From NCBI GenBank assembly GCA_963082875.1, contig OY720102.1:15102990-15166989 (forward strand): a stretch of 64,000 nucleotides of DNA, written 5' to 3'. Below are positions 11,341 through 23,274 of the stretch, in pieces. How positions within the stretch are numbered: position 1 is the first letter of the stretch; each line of letters begins with the position of its first letter. Under the pieces are notes generated by a model, which searched no databases, was not told where the DNA came from, and was given only the letters and a program-made list of their open reading frames with translations. The stretch comes from Corella eumyota (taxonomy: Eukaryota > Chordata > Ascidiacea > Phlebobranchia > Corellidae). The translations under genes and the position numbers were made by a program.

Positions 11341-12132
11341 GGTAACCAGACACTTCGGCCCTTTTATATATACTGTACTTTATGCAAAATTTTATTTTAA
11401 ATATCGGTAAAATATGGTCTTACGCTGACTTTATACACGGGAATTTCATCGCCGTTTTTTGCAGGACAAATCTTCTGGGAACTCTTTAAACGTTTTATTC
11501 TTTGTGTTTTAGTATATAAATTTATATATATTAACACAGGCACTAACTAATAACATATTTATACACATTCCTCAGTGTAAAAAATGATTAATTAATGATA
11601 TATTTTCTTCAAATATCGTTTAGAAAGACGGCCCTATTTCGCAAAATACGTGATATCATAATGCATCGTCTTGTGTCACCTAAAAGCGCGCGCTTTCAAA
11701 ATTAGTTTTTTATAAGTTTTAGTTTGTAAAATTAAAAAATTGACACGGAAAAAGAAAGATAACATATTTATGCATAATCCTCAGTGTAAAAAATTAACGC
11801 TCTAATTTCTTCAAATATTCTTTAGAAAGGCGGCACTATTTGGCAAAATACGAGATATCATTATGCATTGTCCCCCGTCACCTGAAAGCGCGCGCTTTCA
11901 AAATTAGTTTTTTATAGGTTTTAGTTTGTAAAATTAAAAAATCGACACACCGAAAGAAAGATAACATGTTCTTGCATATTATTATTAAAAAAAAATATTA
12001 ATTTACTGCTTATTTTGTTTCAAATATTGTCTAAAAAACTGTATATATCTACGTGAAAATAAAATTTCTCGCAGTAATTAAAATGCAAAATCCCCGCTGT
12101 TTTGAAAAAAAAATTTTGGCCGAAGTGTCTGG
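11341..12132. mobile_element. Full-length MITE, CAGACACTTCGGCC family
   Basis: The 792-bp element starts GGTAACCAGACACTTCGGCC and ends GGCCGAAGTGTCTGG, so inverted ends of about 15 bp enclose it. Internally a ~209-bp segment is tandemly duplicated (11550-11758 and 11759-11965), including AAAGCGCGCGCTTT. It lies in the reverse orientation to the copies at 20077 and 50089. It codes for nothing. Confidence 0.8.
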
Positions 12133-12570
12133 CATTCCTTTAAATATGTTATTTATCTTTCCTAAATGCCAGCTCTACCTAAATTTAGGTAAAAAGTCGT
12201 TTTTTAAATAGAGTATGAGCAGATACTTTTTATGTTAATGATGTTAAAAAAGTTTGAAGCGCTGGGATTCCACGTTTCTTTCCGTTAATTATTTCCGTGA
12301 ACGAAATTCTCGATTTTTAATAATTTTTTTGCAAGTTTTTAGAATTTATTCTGAAATAAAGAAATCTGTTAACGAAGTAAAGTAAATAAACACTTTAAAG
12401 CTTAGAGATCTATTAGGGTCGTCCACCAAGTTTATGAATGCGGAAAGGGCGGAATTTCTATAACCTTACCCTTATCTTTCCTTGTATATTCCGTCTGTTC
12501 CGCATTCATTTTAGTACTAAATAAAAAATCTTGTTAATTGGTGTCTTAAAAATGTTAATGCTCGATATGC
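12133..12570. other. Unique spacer before the DHHC exons
   Basis: This non-coding AT-rich stretch is present only in unit 1. I looked for earlier exons of the DHHC gene here and saw none that I could support. Confidence 0.45.
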
Positions 12571-12573
12571 GCA

Positions 12574-12930
12574 GAGAACATGAAGTCCTAGGTTTAATCC
12601 CCACTGCTCTCATGCTGTAGCATCCTTTAGTAAGCTGCTATAAACTTCTGAAAAATGGAAAAACGTCCTAATTTTAAGTACAACACTTTACTACAAGAAG
12701 TCTTGGGTTCAATTCCCACTGCTTCCATGCTGTAGCGCCCTTAAGTAAGGCGCTATAAACAGTGTGGACTCCTGCTGGGCCAGTACTTAATCAGCAGCAT
12801 AATTATCGGGCAATTATAATCTATAATATCCCAAACTGCCACAGGCAACTCGATAATGGGTCGAAGTAACTGATGTTACTCTATGTTTAGGTTGTGAAGT
12901 CAACATTCCCACATCGAGGATAAATAAATA
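12574..12930 (+). repeat. Two adjacent SINE copies, first one partial
   Basis: A partial SINE (12574-12650) is followed by a longer one (about 12677-12930), which ends ACATCGAGGATAAATAAATA. The second lacks the A-box end of the tRNA-like head. Confidence 0.75.
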
Positions 12931-13024
12931 AACAAAAAAATGATGTTGTTCAACTAAATTTCAATAATAAAGTTTATACAGGTTGTCCCATTTACTGTAA
13001 TAATAAAAAAACTTACTTTTTTAG

Positions 13025-13728
13025 TTTATGGGGCCCATTTCATGCTGTAATGTTCAACATGGTTGTTTTAGCATTGTTGTTTGCCCATAGTAGATCTGTG
13101 TTTTCTGATCCTGGCATTGTTCCTCTACCAATCAGAGGCCTCGATTTCTCTGATGTCAGAATGAACTCTAAAGATCAGGTTAAATTTTTTCGAATTTAAA
13201 ATATTCAATAAAATTAACTTCACCGTTAATTATTTTATATATCTTTATCCTCGATGTGGGAAGGTCGACTTTACAGCTAAAACATTAACAACTGTTACTG
13301 TGACCCGGTCTCGAGTTGACTTTAGTAGTTTGGGATATTATAAAATATAATTTCTTAATAATTAAGCTGCTGATTAAGTGTTGGCTTATCAGAAGTTCAT
13401 ATGCTTTTTATGTTTTTTAGTAATATTGACGTCGCTAAAATTAAGTATTACAAAAGTTTTTTTATTATTTGAAAAAAAATTCTGCATTAAAACTGTATCA
13501 TGCCTAGTTTTAATTTATTTTTGTTCATGTTGTTCTCATGGCTAGATTCAGCTCTGCCTATAATTCTTTATTTAAAGTCACTAAAACTAAAGAGGAATTA
13601 ATATTTTAGTCTAGCAGCAGCCAGGATTGGACTGTGTGCCAGCGGTGCGAAAGTTACCGACCCCCGAGAGCTCACCACTGCAAAATATGTCGCCGTTGTA
13701 TCAGAAGAATGGACCACCATTGTCCATG
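13025..13728 (+). pseudogene. DHHC palmitoyltransferase fragment (ZDHHC3/7-like), two exons
   Basis: Exon 13025-13178 (acceptor TTTTTTAG, donor CAG/GTTAAA) encodes a membrane segment and the conserved DPG motif (SVFSDPGIVPLP). Exon 13620-13728 (acceptor ATATTTTAG, donor ATG/GTAAGT) encodes the zinc-binding DHHC core: [15 protein letters not shown], then CRRC and [12 protein letters not shown] enzymes attach palmitate to cytosolic cysteines from Golgi or plasma membranes. The order DPG, Cys-rich, DHHC and the FN..VLAL stretch before DPG fit the ZDHHC3/7 branch. Both exons are open, but the following NNCVGE exon is absent. About 180 bp after the second exon the sequence becomes MFS intron 3. 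I read this as a gene fragment joined at a rearrangement breakpoint near 13908; it could be an intact gene only if other exons lie elsewhere. Confidence 0.8.
13233..13400 (-). repeat. Partial SINE in the DHHC intron
   Basis: The 3' half only, from ATCTTTATCCTCGATGTGGG to a degraded AGCTGCTGATTAAGTG. It sits between the two DHHC exons. Confidence 0.7.
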
Positions 13729-14655
13729 GTAAGTTGAGTAACAATTAACTGACATTACGTTAAAAACACCGTTTTGCTAATAATCAAACATTACCCCCCT
13801 TTAAAGTTGGGCAGTTTTTGACAAGGGGCAGCATCACAAAACTCGTTAAGTTAACAATTGCGTTATTTAAACGTCATTAGCGAACAAGAACGTCACTTAG
13901 CGTCATTACTAAATTTGCGGGTGAAGCATGGTGTAGTGGTAAGAGCACTTGGCATTACTACATGAGGTTCTGTGTTCAATTCCCACTGCTCTTATGCTAT
14001 AGGGTCTTAACAAACCTTAATAATATCATATTTTTTTGTTTTGTATGTATAATAAATTTTCTTAAAAACCTAAAACTTTTTTTCCCAGAGAGTCGGCCTG
14101 TACTCCTCTTACCTCAAGTTTGGTGGCCGACATTTTCTCACAGAAAGTTCGAGCTTTTGCGATGAGTTTTTTCAACTTTGGAATTTATTTTGGATATGGT
14201 TTGGCATTTGCTGTTGGAAATTATGTGACTGACGCCAACATTCTTGGAATGGTGAAAATATTTTTGACCGGCAGTGCGGTGTAGTAGTCAGAACACTTGG
14301 CTTTACTACATGAGGACCTGGGTTCGATTCCCACTTCTCTTATAACGTAGTAGCCTACCCTTTTTTTGAACGATTTATTTTTAGGTTTTTCTATCAAATC
14401 AACCCCCCAAAAAAACAAAATTAATTTAAATTTATTTTATTTTTAACTAATCTTATGTTAAATTTTTCTTAGAGCTGGCGTTGGTGTTACTTTATAGCTG
14501 GAGCTCCAGGCAAAATTATGGCGTTTATTTTATATTTCTCTGTCAAAGAACCAGAACGTAAAATTATAGAACAAGCTGAAGAGAATAACAAATATGAGAT
14601 AGACTTTGGTATTTAATACTTTTGATAAAATGTTTAATAAATAAAACTTTTTTTG

Positions 14656-14935
14656 TATATCTTTATCCTCGATGTGGGAAGGTCGAATGCACGACTTAAA
14701 CATAGAGTAACATCAGTTACCTCGACCCAGTCTTGAGTTGCCTGTGGCAGTTTGTGATATTATAGATTATAATTGCCCGATAATTATGCTGCTGATTAAG
14801 TGTTGGCTCAGCAGGAGTTTATACTGTTTATAGCGCCTTACTAAAGAGCGCTACCACATGAGAGCAGTAGGGATAGAATGCACGACCTTATGTGTGGTGT
14901 AGCAAGTGTTCTTACCACTACACCATGCTGCCGTT
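14656..14935 (-). repeat. SINE in MFS intron 5, unit 1
   Basis: Near full length, ending CACTACACCATGCTGCC. The counterparts in units 2 (about 30710-30925) and 3 (60634-60895) show that it inserted before the duplications. Confidence 0.88.
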
Positions 14936-15246
14936 TTTATTATAAGAATTCTGCCGTAAAATTTCTTATTTTTTTGGAGAAATGTTTAAAAGTTATTTGG
15001 TCTATTTTGCAAACTATATTTTTAACTAAGCTATTTATAAACCTGACTATAAATTTTATTATTTAGAAAAGCAGTCGGTGTTGAAATAAATTTTGACAAT
15101 TTTCAAATTATTTATCAAATCTCCAACTATCTTATTGTTACTGGTTGGGGCTTCATTCAGACATTCTGGTGAGTTTTTATATTTATGAATAAAATCCTTA
15201 GTTGGTGCTTCAACATGCCGGAACTGGGAATCAAACTTTAAACCTC

Positions 15247-15630
15247 ACCCTACATACTGTAGTGGACGAATCACTTAGCTTTACTACATGAGGTCTTTGG
15301 TTTGATCCCTTCTGCTCTCATGTTGTAGTGCTCTTAAGTAAAGTGCTATAAACTTCTGATGAGCTAGCACTTAATCAGCAGCATAATTATTGAGCAATTA
15401 TAATCTATAATATCCCAAACTGCCACAGGCAACTCGAGACTGGGTCGGAGTAACTGATGTTACTCTATGTTTAAGTCGCGCATTCGACTTTCCCACATCG
15501 AGGATAAAGATATATACAAAAAAAAATAATAATATCCCAAACTGCTAAAGTTAACTCGAGACTGGGTCAAGGTAACAAATATTCATCTATGTTCAGGTTA
15601 TGAAGTTGACCTTCCCACATCGAGGATAAC
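15247..15630 (+). repeat. SINE plus a second 3' SINE fragment in MFS intron 6
   Basis: A SINE at 15247-15515 is followed by a partial one (about 15530-15630) ending ACATCGAGGATAACAAAATC. Units 2 and 3 keep only parts of this pair. Confidence 0.8.
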
Positions 15631-15925
15631 AAAATCTAAATCAAATTTTAATATTTTCAGCAAGTTTTTGTTGGTCTTACAACAGTCAGTTATATTTTGA
15701 TCAATATTACCTTGGCACAGAGGTGGGGTTGTGGATGAGTTTAACTTCCATCGTTGGTGGAACGATTGGGATAATCACTGGTGGAATTTTGTCTGATTTA
15801 CTCGCTTCTAAATACGGTAATCTTTATTTTGATCATATTATTAAAAAATTCATTTTACTGAATGGACATTTTTTCTAAAATAGTTTTCAAAAATTATCTT
15901 AAAATTTTGACATAAATTGAAGGTT

Positions 15926-16186
15926 GGCAGCATGGTGTAGTGGTCAAAACCCTTGTCTTTACTACATAAGTTCCGTTGTTCGATCCCCACTGCTTCCATG
16001 CTGTAGAGCCCTTGAGTAAGGCGCTATAAACAATATAAACTCCTGCTGAGCCAGCACTTAATCAGCAGTTTAATTATTGAGCAATTATTATATCCCAAAC
16101 TGTCAACTTTAGACAGGGTAAGGGTAACTGATGTTACTCTATGTTTAGGTTGTGCATTTGACCTTCCCACATCGAGGATAAATAAG
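15926..16186 (+). repeat. SINE in MFS intron 7, unit 1
   Basis: Reads GGCAGCATGGTGTAGTGG through ACATCGAGGATAAATAAG. It is shared with 31464-31720 and 61669-61907. Confidence 0.9.
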
Positions 16187-16789
16187 TACAAAAACAGTTT
16201 TATTTTCAGAGAAGGGATAGGGTATAAGGGGGTTAATATAAATGTCCCATTATGTGTAAATTGACAGTTTTATTAATATAACACAAATTTTGTAGATTTG
16301 TATTTAGAAATATTCCATTTTTTGGGGGTTTTAATTTTAAATCTAATTCTTTTAGGTGTACGAACAAGATTGTGGGTTTTGGTCGTTAGTCAAGCAATAG
16401 CCTGCCCTCTAGCGGCGGGAACGCTTTACTTTTCTCCGCCTTATGCTTTTATTTCGCTCTTCGGAGCTTATTTATTCGGTAAATAGTTTTATATTTTTTT
16501 AAGAGTAACAACAGTTACCCCGACCCAGTTTCGATGACTTTATTGTAATCAAATTTTATTTAAAACACAGAGGAAATGTGGTTCGGAGTTTTGTTCACTG
16601 TTTTGGTTGAGTTCTTTCCTGCCCAGTCACGTGCGACAGCGATCGCTATGTTTATTTTTGTGATCAATAATATCGGAGGGAATGCCCCTCTTATAGTACC
16701 ACCTATGATCAAAGTTTTAGGTTTCAGGGAAGCACTGTACATCGTTTACCCAGGATTTTACTTGGCTAGTAAGTTTTTTTTCTGATAAT

Positions 16790-17022
16790 TGTTTATCCTC
16801 AATGTGGAAAGGCCAACTTTACGACCTAAACATGGAGGTATATTTGTTACCCCGACCCAGTCTCGAGTTGCCTGTGGCAGTTTAGGATATTATAAATTAT
16901 AATTACCCGATAATTATGCTGCTGATTAAGTGCTGACTCAGCAGGAGTTTATAGCACCTTACTCAATAACATTATAGCTTGAGAGCAGTGGGAATCGAAC
17001 CCAGGACCTCATGCAGCAAAGC
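16790..17022 (-). repeat. SINE in MFS intron 9, unit 1
   Basis: Minus-strand copy with a shortened tRNA-like head (ends CATGCAGCAAAGCC). The same truncation is seen at 46309-46546 and 62515-62748, so all three descend from one insertion. Confidence 0.85.
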
Positions 17023-17242
17023 CAAGTTTTTTAAATAATATTTTATTGGTTTATATAGTTTAATTTTTAAACCTAGTTTAATTTATTTTTTTAGTTAGTT
17101 TTACGAAAACTTTTTTCTAATTTCAGGTTCTTTTTTCTTTTTGTTGACCCAAATTTCTCTTCTGCGTGGTTCACCGCACATGAGCATTAAAGCGAATAAT
17201 TGTGAAGAAAGTGAAGCGATAGTTAATAAAACGAAACTTTAA

Positions 17243-17690
17243 ATTAAAAAAATTAAAGTTTTTGAATTATGTTAAACATTTATAAATTTAAAAAATTTTT
17301 ATCATGACAATTTTTTAATTTTATTAAATATTTATTAGTGAAATTTTTTTTTAATTTTTTGCCAAAATTTTTTTAAAGTTATTTTTAATATTATACTAGT
17401 GAGTTATTTTAGTTCCTAAATTATTTGTTGCCATTCTTGCTGTTTTTATTTTCTAATTTATATTAACTAAACAGAAATTTAAATAATGTTAATTTTACAG
17501 TTTTTATTACTTTTAAGATTTTGTATTCCCTTACTTTATAATTACTCCATATTTTATGAGAAATTATTATTGTTTTATATTTCTGAAATTAATATATTTT
17601 GTTTTTGTTACTTCTTTTAAAATTTTAGAAAACTATAAAATTGATATCATCTATTTTTTAAGATTATTTTTCGAAAATGCAAATTATTAA
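17243..17690. other. 3' flank of the MFS pseudogene
   Basis: Strongly AT-rich sequence with no gene, shared by all units. In unit 2 it is split by a solo LTR (47057-47661), and the undisturbed site is seen here around 17535-17550. Confidence 0.6.
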
Positions 17691-18073
17691 TAGTGATGTG
17701 CCGATCAAAATGGTGATCGTAAATCGTCGATTTTTGAAGGTATTTTGCGATCACCCGATCAAGGTCCAAAATCGGCAGATCGGTAATTACGTCACATTTA
17801 ATTTTACGTCACAAATAAACACGCACATTCCTTAACCACATAGATTTCCATAAACTTTTACAGCGCTTTATTTCCGCGCTAGTAAAATTGTTTTTAGTTC
17901 TTGTAAATTACACTGAATATTACGGTTAAATATTTAAACGTGTGAATAAGTAGAAGTGTTTAACATACAGAGTCAATTTTTTTGTATTTAGTGACGATAA
18001 AGTTACCGATTGTTCGGTTACGTTATCGGATCGTGATCTGATCCGAAAAAAAACGGCGATCGGCACATCACTA
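17691..18073. mobile_element. hAT-type MITE with 8-bp target duplication
   Basis: The 383-bp element starts TAGTGATGTGCCGATC and ends GATCGGCACATCACTA. It is flanked by ATTATTAA on both sides (17683-17690 and 18074-18081), the 8-bp duplication typical of hAT. It codes for nothing. The same insertion is present at 47811-48190 and in cut form at 63402-63702. Confidence 0.92.
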
Positions 18074-18187
18074 ATTATTAAAATACTGTAGAAAGTTTTT
18101 TTGTTTTTATGCAACTATGCTTTTACAATTACTAAAATATTTAAATGTTAAAGACATGATTTCTATAAATTGATTTTTGGTTGAAAA

Positions 18188-18569
18188 GGCTGGGTTTGAT
18201 TTCCACTGCTGGCATTTTGTAGCATTCGTGTAAGGCCTGAGATTCTTGGTTTGATTCCCACTGTTGGCATGTTGTAGCATTTGCGTAAGGCCTGAGATTC
18301 TGGGTTTGATTCCCACTGCTGGCATTTTGTAGCATTTGTGTAAGGCCTGAGATCCTGGGTTGGATTACCACTGCTGGCATTTTGTAGCATTCGTGTAAGG
18401 CCTAAGATCCTGGGTTTGATTACCATTGCTTGCATTTTGTAGCATTCGTGTAAGGCCTGAGGTTCTGGGTTTGATTCTCTCTGCTGGTATTTTGTAGCAT
18501 TCGTGTAAGGCCTGAGATCCTGGGTTTGATTCCCACTGCTGGCATTTTGTAGCATTCGTGGAAAGCCTG
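18188..18569 (+). repeat. 55-bp tandem satellite, head of unit 2
   Basis: About seven copies of the SINE-derived 55-bp unit. Because 55 is not a multiple of three, overlapping open frames exist in several phases; none is a gene. Confidence 0.9.
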
Positions 18570-19180
18570 AAAGTTAATAAATAATTAAAAACATGTAAAC
18601 AACATGTTTATTATATTGACTTTAGTTCAACGTCTGCAAAATGTTGCAATTTAGTAAACACAAATTTACTGAGAATTTTGCAAACATTGCGTAAATATTT
18701 CGCAGAATTTTTGTAATCACAGCTCATATTGACCTTATAAAAACATCAAGTGTTATAAAGTACTTCCTGTTATGCAGCCATCAATATTTGTCTTAGCTGA
18801 TACCAACGAGTTCTAATTATCGATATTATAAATGATTAACCAAGTTCAACAACCTTATAGCATGTTCGCTTACAATTTAAATAAATATTTGTCATCAGGT
18901 TTTTCGTCATATTTAGCTGACACCACCATGTTGAAAATTATTAATCAGTTTAATGTAAACTACCAAGTTGTTTGGTATGGGATAACTAACTGCTTTAAAA
19001 TGTAATAAAATAACTTGAAAATTTCGTTGTTTAAAAGTTGGTTTGGTTTTTAAATTATTTACATTTTGTTGCTTTTAATTTTAGTTCGATGTCCTAGCAA
19101 CAGAACAATTTTTTTTAAATGTTTTTTTGGTTTTTATTTAATTTGAAAAATTAATAATTATTGGTAATTATTAAACATTT
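18570..19180. repeat. AT-rich unit-head repeat, unit 2
   Basis: Single copy of the block seen at 345-944, with a few small insertions such as an added ATTAAT near 18940. Non-coding. Confidence 0.8.
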
Positions 19181-19436
19181 AGCAGCGTGGTGTAGTTGTA
19201 AGAACACTTGCTGCACCAACATGATGTCGTGGGTTCAATCCCCACTGCTCTTATGCTGTAGCGCCCTCGAGTAAAGTGCTATAAACGGTGAAAACTCCTG
19301 CTGAGTCAGCACTTAATCAGCAGCATAATTACCGGGCAATTATAATTTATAATATCCAAAACTGTTAAATGCAACTCGAGACTGGGTAACTTTATGTTTA
19401 GTTCGCGCAATCGACCTTCCACATCGAGGATAAATT
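19181..19436 (+). repeat. SINE at unit head, unit 2
   Basis: Orthologous to the SINEs at 1906-2169 and 49181-49432; ends CCACATCGAGGATAAA. Confidence 0.88.
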
Positions 19437-20076
19437 TATATTCAAAAAAAACTTGTGACTAATTCTCCTAAATTTAAAGATTGCCTTATTCTCCCTGTTT
19501 CAAACCAGCATTTATAAACAAGTGTTCTTTTGCTGGGATCGCATTTTGATTGCTAGGCTAAGGTATATATAGAATAACTTTACGAAAAAATACCAGAATT
19601 TATACTTATTTTTAAACAGTGGGGCTCAGGGTCGTACATTTTAATTTAATTTTAACGTAAGGTTGTTGTCAGATTATTTTTTATTTTTGAAGTGTAGATA
19701 ACAGTGGTGGTTCATGGGCTATATAACTAGAAAGGAGGAATAATTTTAAAAATTGCAGCACCGCGAGATGAATCTGGCGCAAAATTTTGATTAGTTGACT
19801 GCAGTTTATATCTTGAATAATGTAGGATCTAATAAACTCCTACTATGGCTTAAACAATTATTAAACCCCAATAGAGTACGCTGTAAAGATGGGCATCGAT
19901 AAGAAGGCAACACTTTATTAAAACAAAAATGCGACACAAACTATATGATACGAAACACAAACTACAAAGTATTTAATTAACAAATTAAGTATGGAAGCGA
20001 AAGTCTAATTGTATGTTAAACCTTACTTCGGATTTATTTTTTTATGAGTTTTTACGACCACCGAACTGACCAAAAT

Positions 20077-20670
20077 GTAACCAGACACTTCGGCCCGAAG
20101 ATTTTTTTTAGAACAGCGGGGATTTTGCATTTTAATTACCGCGAGAAATTTTATTTTCGCGTAGTTTTATACAGTTTTTTAGACAGTATTTGAAATAAAA
20201 TAAGCAGTAAATTAATAGTTTTTTTAAAGAATAATGTGCAAGAACATGTTATCTTTCTTTTCCCGTGTCAATTTATTTTTTAATTTTACAAACTAAAACC
20301 TATAAAAAAATAATTTGAAAGCGCGCGCTTTTAGGTGACGCAAGACGATGCATTATGATATCACGTATTTTGCGAAATAGGGCCGTCTTTCTAAACAATA
20401 TTTGAAGAAAAAGCATTAATTTATCATTTTTTACACTGAGAAATGTGCATAAATATGTTATTAGTTATTGCCCGTGTTAATGTATATAAATTTATATACT
20501 AAGACAGAAAGAATAAAACGTTTAAAGAGTTGCCAGAAGATTTGTCCTGCAAAAAAACGGCGGGGAATCGGCGATGAAATTCCCGTGAATAAAGTCAGCG
20601 TAAGACCACATTTTACCGATATTTAAAATAAAATTTTGCATAAAGTACAGTATATATAAAAGTTTTTATT
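20077..20670. mobile_element. MITE, CAGACACTTCGGCC family, unit 2
   Basis: Starts GTAACCAGACACTTCGGCCC and runs through AAAGCGCGCGCTTTTAGG to TACAGTATATATAAAAG. Compared with the full copy at 11341-12132 its distal inverted end is missing. Confidence 0.75.
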
Positions 20671-20768
20671 GGCTGTTACGTTAATGACATATGTTAGTTT
20701 TTAGAATATTATTTTTTTTTTGAAGATTTTTGTTTCAAAAACCTTTTTATAAACGGATTAAAGACGGG

Positions 20769-20852
20769 TGCTTTTGGCCTGCAAAATTTTACGACTAATA
20801 GCTTTCGGCCTGCAAAATTTTACGACTAATAGCTTTCGGCCTGCGAAATTTT
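20769..20852 (+). repeat. 31-bp tandem repeat, about 2.5 copies
   Basis: Unit GGCCTGCAAAATTTTACGAC followed by TAATAGCTTTC. Unit 3 has about five copies at 50789-50925, so the number differs between duplicates. The function is unknown. Confidence 0.85.
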
Positions 20853-21039
20853 TTATTAAACTGCGGGGAGCCTGCAGCGTTAAGCCCGCGTATACCTTTA
20901 ACGCAAGAACATATTTTACCGATATTTAAAATAAAATTTGGCAAAAAGTATAATAGTTAAAAAAGTTTTAACCGGATGTTAAGATAAATATACATGTTAA
21001 TTTTTTAAATATTTCATTTTTTAAAATGTGTAAAGAAGA

Positions 21040-22930
21040 AAACTGTGAGGCAGGCGTAAACACAAACAACATAGAAAATTCAAATTTATGCGACCCTTTC
21101 TAGAAGGCAAATTTTGTCTCGGGTTGAGGTAGCATATGCAGTGCGCACCTGGACACGGCGCACCATCCCGTTCTTGTCTAACTTCTGGATGATCCTTTTC
21201 GGTCAGAGTTCTCTCTTCGCGTTCTCATTAACGGACCACGTCGCCAATCGTGAAATTCCTCATCGGCTGAATCCATTTTTGTCGCAATTGTAACAAAGAC
21301 AAATACTCCTTTGTCAATCGCTCCCAAAATTGATCAGCAAGAAGTAGAACCTCCAAGATCGTCTGTAACTGTCTTCCTTGACAAACGTGTCTGGAGGCAG
21401 GTCGTTGTCCATTGTTCAGCAACATACTTGGCGTCAATGCCAATTCATCCTTGCAGTCGTCGCTGAGTGGCACCAGAGGTCTGCTGTTTAAAATTCGTTC
21501 CACCTCAGCCATCAATGGCGGACAAGACATGAATTTTTCCCGAATGCCCATGCCATGATACTTTGTTACAATGAGCTCGGTTACAACCTGGTTAGATGGA
21601 AGAATCATCGGATGTTTGGTGATTAGAGGGACGGTTGAATTATGTAGCCTGCCACCAACGTACATATTGCCTTTGATTAAAACCGGGCTTCAGTCCTTTC
21701 AGCGATAAAACTAAATACAACCATAATCAATATTAAGGTTTAAAACATCTGGGTATACTAATGTTATCTCAATCAACAAGAGTGTTAAGCCAATTATTCT
21801 AAGTGTTAATATGTAGTTCTGGAACCAGATCGTAAAAGCACTTCCACGAGGCTGCTAGTAAAGTCCCTGTAATAAAACGTCATTTAAAGAAACAACGGAG
21901 TGTTTTGCAACACAATCAAACACTATAATGTACTTAGGGCCCGTACAATGGTGTGGTATATACCACGTTATATCGTTTACACAATTTTTATTAGCCAATA
22001 CAGTCACATGTCCTTATTTTACATATTCATCGATTTCTTCCCTATATTGCCTAAAAGTTTTAGGGTTAGCAATAAACTTCTTTTTCAAAGATTGCAGCCT
22101 TTGAAGTGTCATTTTTCTATTCTTTAAGAGTTATATATATTTCTTTTTTCAGAGTAATCCAATTTCATAGTGTCAGCCATTTCGTGAAACTGTTTTGTTC
22201 ATAATTTTCAACGTCCTTTTGTCCTTTATTGACATTTCGCTCTTTAGCGCACAATCAAGGTCTTGAAAATTGCTCGACAAAAACATCTGAAATTTTGTTG
22301 CTTGATGTCGATACTTGTTCAGGCTCATGCATAAAATTAACATTAGTTTGTTGGGAGGGTTTTCTTGGGTTATGGTCTGAGCCAAACAACGTCCAACCCA
22401 ACGCCGTATGCGGGCCGAAAGGCTGGCACTTTTTGCCGTAACGCCATTCAGAAACCCTGAATGCATCGTGAACATTGTTTCCCAGAAGTAGCTCCACTGA
22501 TTTTGTTTTAAGTTCAGGAAACTTCAGGTCACGCAGATGCGGATATATTTTTACCACTTTCTTGGTTGTAATGCTGTCACCTATATTGACAATATGATCA
22601 AGTACCAAAATCTTTTTGACAATAAACGATTCGGTTTGACCTCCTTTACATACAGTGAGTCAACTCGGCTCCCATGACTAGTTACTTAATTTGCTGTATA
22701 AAGCTCGGTGTGTTCTTTTGTCTCCTTCTAATTTCTTTGCAAGGCTTGCAGTACAAATACTTGTATCTGAACCGTCATCCAGAAAAGCGTTCACATAATT
22801 ACTTTGATTGTTGCCCCACACTTTAACTGGCACAATCTTGAAACGTTTCACATTTTTAACGCTGTTATGGGAAACCTCGTTGCATGCCACAATAGCTGAC
22901 TCGCTTTGCGGCTCCGATAGCGGGCTTTGT
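21040..22930 (-). mobile_element. BEL/Pao-type LTR retroelement fossil, unit 2
   Basis: This is the best-kept of the three copies. Minus-strand pieces resemble a protease region (FLDDGSDTSIC), a following region (LGWTLFGSDHNPRK) and an integrase C-terminal region (VERILNSRPLVPLS). The copy is broken with several breaks, large parts of a normal element are missing, and it is a fossil shared by descent with the unit 1 copy. Confidence 0.82.
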
Positions 22931-23274
22931 CGTCACTTTAGTAGATTATGACATCACAATTAAACTATAGCGTCAAATCTTGTTAGACAACAATTCGAAT
23001 AAGTATTTTAATGCAGCGTTGCTATTATTGTTACGTCATAGTGTCGTCATATCTCGTTTAAAAAAGTTTTTTTTTAATTTTAAATTAAAGTCGATTTGAA
23101 ATTAATCAAGATATAATTTTTGGTGCGTTTTGGTACCTGCGTGTTTTGATACAAAAATGTCGGAACAGACGGAAAGTTATTTTCAATTATTTGTGATAAA
23201 TATTAATAAAATAAATATAACTAGCTTGTTAAATGAGTTTAGAATAAAACAATTGTAACTTAAAACTTGCCGAA
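22931..23274 (+). promoter_or_regulatory. Upstream region of the unit 2 collagen-F5/8C gene
   Basis: The TATA-bearing block present upstream in units 1 and 3 is missing here. The sequence passes directly from TTAAACTATAGCG to CAAATCTTGTTAGACAAC. The proximal ~250 bp before the ATG are kept. Expression of this copy may therefore differ, which is inference. Confidence 0.4.

Larger units (their letters stand above)
14089..17242 (+). pseudogene. Spinster-like MFS transporter, unit 1 copy lacking its 5' exons
   Basis: Exons 4-10 are at 14089-14251, 14473-14608, 15067-15168, 15661-15816, 16356-16478, 16571-16768 and 17127-17242, all with GT/AG borders. The product is the C-terminal three quarters of a major facilitator transporter. 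ESACTPLTSSLVADIF and YFGYGLAF fit the helix 4-5 region of spinster-type carriers; SWRWCYFIAGAPG and SFCWSYNSQLYF also fit that group. The natural substrate is unknown; spinster proteins export lysophospholipid or sphingosine-type lipids. Exons 1-3 are missing, with DHHC exons in their place, and exon 6 has a TAA where unit 3 has TCA. The rest is open to the stop after VNKTKL. Introns hold several SINEs also present in the other copies. Confidence 0.8.

Noticed and set aside
13962-14165. 67-aa frame across SINE and MFS exon 4
   Set aside because: It reads the MFS exon in the wrong frame; the splice-defined frame gives ESACTPLTSSL.
18107-18555. Three overlapping minus-strand frames, and the similar one at 48224-48562
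   Set aside because: They read the 55-bp satellite in different phases. They are repeat artefacts.
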